Shown here in pieces: positions 58,300 to 64,000 of a stretch of DNA of 64,000 nt. Below the pieces are notes generated by a model, which was not told the DNA's origin, searched no databases, and saw only the letters and a program-made list of their open reading frames with translations. The DNA is taken from positions 48,786,402-48,850,401 of the forward strand of contig NC_079134.1 in NCBI RefSeq assembly GCF_945859705.1, read 5' to 3'. The first letter of the stretch is position 1. Every line of letters begins with the position of its first letter. The stretch comes from Episyrphus balteatus. Its lineage: Eukaryota > Arthropoda > Insecta > Diptera > Syrphidae. Both the position numbers and the translations under genes were made by a program.

Positions 58300-59687
58300 G
58301 TACGTATATAAATCATTTCTCTGTCCATTTTAATTGCATTTATTGTTTTTTATTTATCATTGAAAAACAAAAGTTTTATACCTACTGACTGGCAATTATT
58401 TATCTTAGACTCAGTGTTATGGACTTTGAATCTTTAAATTAGATATTTCAGTTACTGTGTCGTCACTTCACAATTTATAGAGGCAAAAAATATTATTTTT
58501 TTTTTATTGTTTGCGTGAGTTTAATTAACTTGTTTGAGAGAAATCATTTAAAGATTGACAATAGGTCAATTGGTTTTTTTTTTTTTCTATAAGAAAAAAT
58601 AAAACAAACAAATTGCGTGTAAACTTGATAAAAATGTTAAGGAAAATCTGTGGATCATTTGTATTTATTTAAGGAAATTAGAGTTATCTTTGTTAAGTGA
58701 TAAAGCACATTGAGATTTAACACAGTTAAGTGTCAATATTATCTCTTTTTGTGAAGCTTCAGATAATGTAGACACATCAATTCTCATGCAAACGATATTA
58801 AAATGTCATGCGCTAGAATTTGTAATGAATAATTATTTATTGTGGGTACTTATAAACCTAAATTAATGAATAAACACACATCTTTCTGTCTGCTGTTAAT
58901 ATACTTTATCACGTGAGTTTTTCTCGTAATACAGTGTTGGCCAAAACAAAAAATATTTGTTATGCCAAGTTTTCACTGCATTGGAGTAGCATTCAATTTT
59001 ATAGCTTTAAAATGTTCAATAAATGTTTTAATATATACGCTCCTTTAACAAAATTGAGTGAACTCATTTAAGTTGTTAAAATTCTATGAAAAATTTCTGC
59101 CAAATCATGGAAGTGGATAACAGGGCCGGCATTTTTTTGTTTGAATTACAACAACATTAAGTCTTAGTTTTCTTCGTATTCAGTTACTAAACTGATCATT
59201 CAAATTTGATTCCATCTGTTATACCTGTGCCCCTGTTCTGTAACTTTAAAAATGGTGAACTAGCCAAAAAAAATCGGTTAATTCTATTAAATGGTAATTC
59301 TATTCTTAAAAGAATTTAATCAAAATCTTATCATCTACCATACAGATGGCGCTACAAATAGTCTTTCAAACTTGTTATTGAATTGATTTATCGTTATTTG
59401 GTAATTTTTCTAGATAAATTGAGGTTTGCATTGAGTTTCAATATCATTTAATCTTCATTCCGACAACGCCATTTTTTGAATTTATGAATTAAATTTATAT
59501 TTGAATAAATAGCATTTAATTATAAAATTATTTAACATTTACATTCATTTATTTTATTATTTTACAATTTTAAAACTTCAAATGACCTGAGATCCAATTC
59601 GTTTCGCCCAGGAACGACAGAAGGCTCAACAGTAAAATGCTGTCGTAAAAAACCAGGCTGTGATTTTGGATAACAACTTGATAAAAG
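58300..59687. other. Start of a large SLC5-gene intron; nothing recognised
   Basis: AT-rich, with no exon continuing the SLC5 frame and no delimited element. Confidence 0.45.
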
Positions 59688-59818
59688 TTTTAAGTTTAAT
59701 TAAATTTTACGAAACTCACCGCGTATTTATAAGAAATATTAATTTTATTTCTTCGTCCCGACGTTTCGAAGAACTTTCAAACTTCGTGGTCACGGGATTA
59801 CAATGGGTTTGATGGATA

Positions 59819-60721
59819 TTGTTAAATGTTGTTGTTTGTTCTAGAAAAAACACTCATACAGACAGATATCTCCATGCTACGTCTCATCACCATCCTTCTA
59901 ATTTCACATCTGTAGTATCGGCACTAGTAAACCGTGCACACAAAATATGTGATCCTGATCACCTACAAGAGGAATTAGAGTATGTAGACATGACTTTAAA
60001 AAAGAATGGTTACAGTTCAAGACAAAGAGCATGGAAGCCGAAACCGAATGTAACACAAAACACACCTTTCCAATTGGAAAAGCGAGCTTTTCTTCCCTAC
60101 ATTAAGGAGATTTCGGGTGGAATTGCAAGAATTTTAGGCAAATTTGGTATAAAAACCATATTTAAACCACCAGCCAAAGTTCGACAGTTCTTAAGAACAC
60201 CAAAGGACACAATTCCCCTCCAAAATCCAGGAGTTTATTTGGTTCCTTGCAGCTGTGGTTCATCATACGTCGGAGAAACAAAAAGAGCGATCAAAACAAG
60301 ATTAAATGAACACGTAAAAGCTATTCAAAACAATGCAGTCACAAAATCTGCAATATGTGAACACATTGCTTATAACGATGAACATTTTATTAGGTTTGAT
60401 AAAGCCAAATCGATTGCCGCAGAAAGGTTTTATGTACCCAGGATAGTAAGAGAAGCTATAGAAATAAAAAAGCACAAGAATTTCAACCGCGATTCTAGCT
60501 TCAAACTATCGACAACATGGGACCCACTGATAAGCAAGCTTAAACCAACAAAAATGAACACAGAAGTAGCTGACGTCGTGAGCGTTGTGTGTACACAAGA
60601 CCACACAAGTTCAATTCAAGAAGAACCAAACCCGTCATCACCCACTGCAATAGAAAATGCACCAACAACTACGCACAGGTACAACTTGCGTGCGCGATCG
60701 AGAACAAACAACAACATTTAA
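59819..60721 (+). CDS. Penelope-like C-terminal protein with GIY-YIG endonuclease
   Basis: A 300-residue uninterrupted frame. Residues 11-60 carry the linker typical of Penelope polymerases (DRYLHATSHHHPSNFTSVVS, LVNRAHKICDPDHL). Residues 138-170 form the GIY-YIG core (GVY, then CSCGSSYVGETKRAIKTRL with Y150/G152, R161 and E164). The frame opens with TTG rather than ATG. A TTGTTCTAG just inside could be a splice acceptor, or the frame may be the cut-off end of a longer ORF. The endonuclease nicks target DNA for reverse-transcription-primed insertion in intact elements. The tail is rich in T, P and R. Confidence 0.85.
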   Translation: MLNVVVCSRKNTHTDRYLHATSHHHPSNFTSVVSALVNRAHKICDPDHLQEELEYVDMTLKKNGYSSRQRAWKPKPNVTQNTPFQLEKRAFLPYIKEISGGIARILGKFGIKTIFKPPAKVRQFLRTPKDTIPLQNPGVYLVPCSCGSSYVGETKRAIKTRLNEHVKAIQNNAVTKSAICEHIAYNDEHFIRFDKAKSIAAERFYVPRIVREAIEIKKHKNFNRDSSFKLSTTWDPLISKLKPTKMNTEVADVVSVVCTQDHTSSIQEEPNPSSPTAIENAPTTTHRYNLRARSRTNNNI

Positions 60722-60784
60722 CAATATCCATCAAACCCATTGTAATCCCGTGACCACGAAGTTTGAAAGTTCTTCGAAACGTCG

Positions 60785-62286
60785 CACGGTTGTCCAAAAT
60801 GACTTATCTCGTTGCAAAAATCATAACTTTTGAACGGATTGAGTTAGCGGTACAATTTTTTTTTTATTTGAAGGAAATTTCTAGGGCTGTTATACCAATG
60901 AATTTCAATAAAATTATTTCACAGGGTGTTTCGGAATCATGGGCCAAAAACAGATTTTCGTTAAAAAAAAAAGTTTAAATTAAAATTGGTATGCCATTTT
61001 GTAGAAATCACTAATCCACATTTAAAAACAAAATTTCAAAAAAATACAATGTCCCGTTTTCGAAAATTTTATTTTTCAAAAAAAAATTTCAAAATTTTTT
61101 TAAAAATCCAAAATTTATTTTTTTTTTAATTTTATTTTTGTCTTATATTTGAGTTATATAAGTGTTTCTTCACAAAAAGTTTCGTTGAAATCGAATAAGC
61201 CGTTTCGGAGAATATCGGATTTGAAAAAAAACGGTTTTATGGCAGGTACCGTAAAAAATCCATTCGGTTCCATGCATTAAGCCGAATAGGGTATGTGTAC
61301 CAACCAATTGTTGATCCAAAATAAAAATATTTAGCTGCGCATGCTTGCGCACTGCCGAGATTTTGTACTTTAAAAAAAAAAATGAAGGCAGAAGGAACAG
61401 ATTTTCTTAAAAAAAATGTTTAAATTATAATTGGTATGCCATTTTGTAGAAATCACTAATCCACATCTAAAAACAAAATTTCAAAAAAATACAATGTCCC
61501 GTTTTCGAAAATTTTATTTTTCAAAAAAAATTTTCAAATTTTTTTTAAAAATCCAAAAATTATTTTTTTTGAAATTTTATTTTTGGCTTATATTTGAGTT
61601 AAATAAGTGCTTCTTCAAAAAAAGTTTCTTTGAAATCGAATAAGCCGTTTCGGAGAATATCGGATTTAAAAAAAACCGTTCTATGGCAGGTACCGTTAAT
61701 AATGATTTTCCAAAAAAATTTTTTTCATTAGAAGATAGACCTTGTTTTAAAACTTACATTTGAATTTTTTAAACAAAATCGTTGGAGCCGTTTTTGAGCA
61801 ATTACAACTTTACTGAAATTGGTGTATGACAAGTACCGTTATTTTTGGCCCAAAAAAATTAATTCCAAAAACCCCTCTGGAGGGTCTCCAAAAAATGCTA
61901 CATACCAAATTTGAAGTCAATCGGTTCATCCGTTTAGGCTGTAGATCCTTATACAGACAGACAGACAGACGGACTTCCGGGACCAACTTTTTTGGCATTC
62001 TCTATAATCGTAATATCATGGAAAAGTGTAATCTCAACTTTTTTTAGATGTGAATTAGTGATTTCTACAAAATGGCATACCAATTTTAATTTAAATATTT
62101 TTTTTTTTAAGAAAATCGGTTTTCGGCCGATGATTCCTAAACACCCTGTAAAACAATTTTCTTGAAATTCATTGGTGTAACAGCCCTGGAAATTTCCTTC
62201 AAATTAAAAAAAAAACTGTACCGCTACCTCAATCCGTTCAAAAGTTATGATTTTTGCAACGAGATAAGTCATTTTGGACAACAGTG
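60785..62286. mobile_element. Transib-like fold-back transposon inside the Penelope element, TSD CGTCG
   Basis: The TIRs (left CACGGTTGTCCAAAATGACT, right inverse CACTGTTGTCC) continue as about 230-bp arms (60785-61015, 62060-62286). The 5-bp TSD CGTCG is exact (60780-60784, 62287-62291). The right end heptamer-like CACTGTT recalls the CAC-starting Transib/RSS ends. The interior holds two direct copies of a block (60975-61260, 61415-61700) and a segment of the dispersed repeat with GACAGACAGAC. Confidence 0.8.
61415..62045 (-). repeat. Dispersed repeat family copy 4 (uninterrupted reference copy)
   Basis: Parallels 54225-54504 plus 55321-55960: the same order of CATTTTGTAGAAATCACT, GGCAGGTACCGTTAATAATG, GGAGCCGTTTTTGAGCAATT, AACCCCTCTGGAG and ATCCGTTTAGGCTGTAG, but with only four GACA units. 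Confidence 0.75.
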
Positions 62287-62719
62287 CGTCGGGACGAAGA
62301 AATAAAATTAATATTTCTTATAAATACGCGGTGAGTTTCGTAAAATTTAATTAAACTTAAAATGATTGATACCCGCGAAAAGCATAACTTAAAATCGTAT
62401 ATTGATAAAAGTTCTTTTTATAGAAAAATGTCTGGACATAACTTGTTCGTCAGACGAGTTCATAACTTTTTAGCGTTTAAATATTTTTGTAATAGATATA
62501 AGGATCAAAACCTAGAATTTTTTATTTTTTTTTCTCGACAGTCCTTTTCAAACTTATACGTGAAAAAAATGAGACCGAATGCGTTTCCTGCTATTTCTCT
62601 TGTGGCCTTATAGTAGAGTAACTAAAGCAAATTATTAGGGAACCCGGCCGAACAGCTCTGATTTTGACGATTTTTTTTTTCAAACGTAGGTAATTCAAAA
62701 TACTTAAAAGTCTACAGGT

Positions 62720-64000
62720 CAAAAATTGCCGGTGTTGCCGTATTGTTTTTTAAAATTAAAATTAATTTTTTTTTAACTAAACCATTTTTTTGCTTAAATT
62801 TCATAAAAACAAATGATAGCAAAAGATTCTCTAGGTAATTTAAGGAAAATATATAAAAGGCAGTAAGGGACAATCTTCCATCGTTTAAGCGATAAATGCA
62901 ATTTTCTAACATTCTGACCTCAAACACAAAAAAAATATTTTGAAAACAACGGTAACACCTACAATATTTTAAAATACATTTTTAAAAAGCCAGAAGCTCA
63001 TTCATATCTCTTAAATTTAAATCCACTAAATTTAATCAAGACTTTTTGAAAAAATGGTCCTCAAACTCAGAATTAAAAAAAAAAATGTTATTAGAAAAAT
63101 TTAAAATGACTTTTTTCCAAACTTTTTCTAATAAAATATGAATTTATTTAAAAAAAATTTTGGCCATAAATATTATCAGTTGAATTTCGAAGCAAAAAAG
63201 GTAAAATATATCACACTTTTGAAAAAAAAATGAAAAATTTCTTCAATTTCAATGGTTTTTTTTTATTAAAACTGAATGTTTGCATTGAAATAATTAATTT
63301 TCTCAAAGACTGTGGTAAATAGGAACTTTAAATTTTTGCTATTTAACTTTCAACAGTAAGGGTTATTAAATGAATAAAAAATAATTTTATGTTTAGATGT
63401 TGAACTTTAAAAAAAAATAAGTTACATTTTTTTTCAAAACTTTTATTAAAAAAAGTTCTTCGAAAATGAAATACTTTTTAATTTTTTTCATAAACCGTAA
63501 TACATATTGACATTTCCTTTTATAATTTGAAATCATAATAAATGCGGCCAAAAAAAATTGAAAATAAATGCATTTTATATTACGACCAAGTTTAAAAAAA
63601 CGACATGTTAAAATTTTTTCAATAACTTTTTTTTTTAAATCTGAGTTCAATTTCCATTCTTTCAAAAGCCGTTCATTCAATTAACTTAATTTTAATTTTA
63701 CATATATGACTAAGCTTCTAGCTTTTAAAAAATGTTTATTTGAATATTGTAGGTGTTGCCGTTGTGTTCAAATATTTTTTTTTGTGTTTGAAGTCAATTA
63801 ATAAGAAAATTGCATCTATCGCTTGAACTATGGAAGATTGTCCCTCACTCCCATATATTTTTTTTCCTTGAATTTCCTAGACAATCTTTTGGCATCAATT
63901 AATTTATGAAATTTAAGAAAAAAATTTGAAAAAAATTTGTTTTTGTTCACAAAAATCTTCAATTAAATTTAAAAAATCAAAACGGCAACACCGGCAATTT
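62720..64000. repeat. Large fold-back element reaching the window end
   Basis: The left arm starts AAAATTGCCGGTGTTGCCGT (about 62722); the right arm ends at 64000 with ACGGCAACACCGGCAATTT. Paired blocks include AAAGATTCTCTAGGTAATTT, GGACAATCTTCCATCGTTTA and GTAACACCTACAATATTT with their inverses. Turning point near 63350. The right boundary is outside the window. Confidence 0.75.

Larger units (their letters stand above)
59688..62362 (+). mobile_element. Penelope-like element remnant with long inverted ends, split by a Transib-like element
   Basis: About 130 bp at 59688-59820 recur inverted at 60719-60784 continued by 62292-62362. The interruption is the element 60785-62286 with TSD CGTCG. 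Between the arms lies only the C-terminal GIY-YIG ORF (59819-60721). The reverse transcriptase is missing. Penelope-like elements are known for unusual terminal repeats and 5' truncation. Confidence 0.75.

Overview
The window is AT-rich nuclear DNA from an insect. Its intron-split genes have GT/AG junctions, and the UAP56/Hel25E homologue is nearly the fly protein, so a dipteran is most likely. The species cannot be read from the sequence. I see no bacterial, organellar or CRISPR sequence.

Four host genes can be assembled by eye from splice phases. (1) 1-3275, minus strand: part of a choline-transporter-like (SLC44/CTL) gene. One of its coding exons is broken by a short LTR (gypsy-type) retrotransposon at 884-3048. 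(2) 9117-18056, minus strand: a complete seven-exon P5A-type ATPase gene (ATP13A1 family, ER membrane) of about 1182 residues. (3) 26415-38310, plus strand: a complete eight-exon DEAD-box RNA helicase gene (Hel25E/UAP56/DDX39B) of 423 residues, with a 7.5-kb first intron full of repeats. (4) 57555-58299, plus strand: the first three recognisable coding exons of an SLC5-type sodium-coupled solute transporter. Its remaining exons lie outside the window.

Most other DNA is transposon-derived, often nested. Several elements can be delimited to the base by terminal inverted repeats (TIRs) and target-site duplications (TSDs). There are four hAT-like elements with 8-bp TSDs: 18942-19404, 45578-45974, 53365-53924 and 54505-55312, the last keeping a transposase C-terminus. 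Two Transib-like elements share the 5-bp TSD CGTCG: 48553-49440 and 60785-62286. One family has TGTCGTTTTC ends and 3-bp TSDs: 6144-7448, 31263-32067 with 31438-31915 nested inside it, and 44849-45388. Other short AGC-ended elements also have 3-bp TSDs: 21244-21393, 25724-25876, 40789-40925 and 41585-41771. TA-flanked CAGGGTGTCCC elements lie at 14736-15810 and 29680-33262. A Penelope-like remnant keeps its GIY-YIG endonuclease ORF between about 130-bp inverted repeats (59688-62362).

A striking property is the number of long hairpin (fold-back) elements: 14736-15810, 20951-22425, 29680-31010, 40001-40770, 60785-62286 and 62720 to the window end. Two lie in introns of expressed-type genes and could form long double-stranded RNA. 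The gene-poor stretches between 41 kb and 57 kb hold a dispersed repeat family with an internal GTCT-type microsatellite, plus MITEs and unassigned AT-rich sequence.
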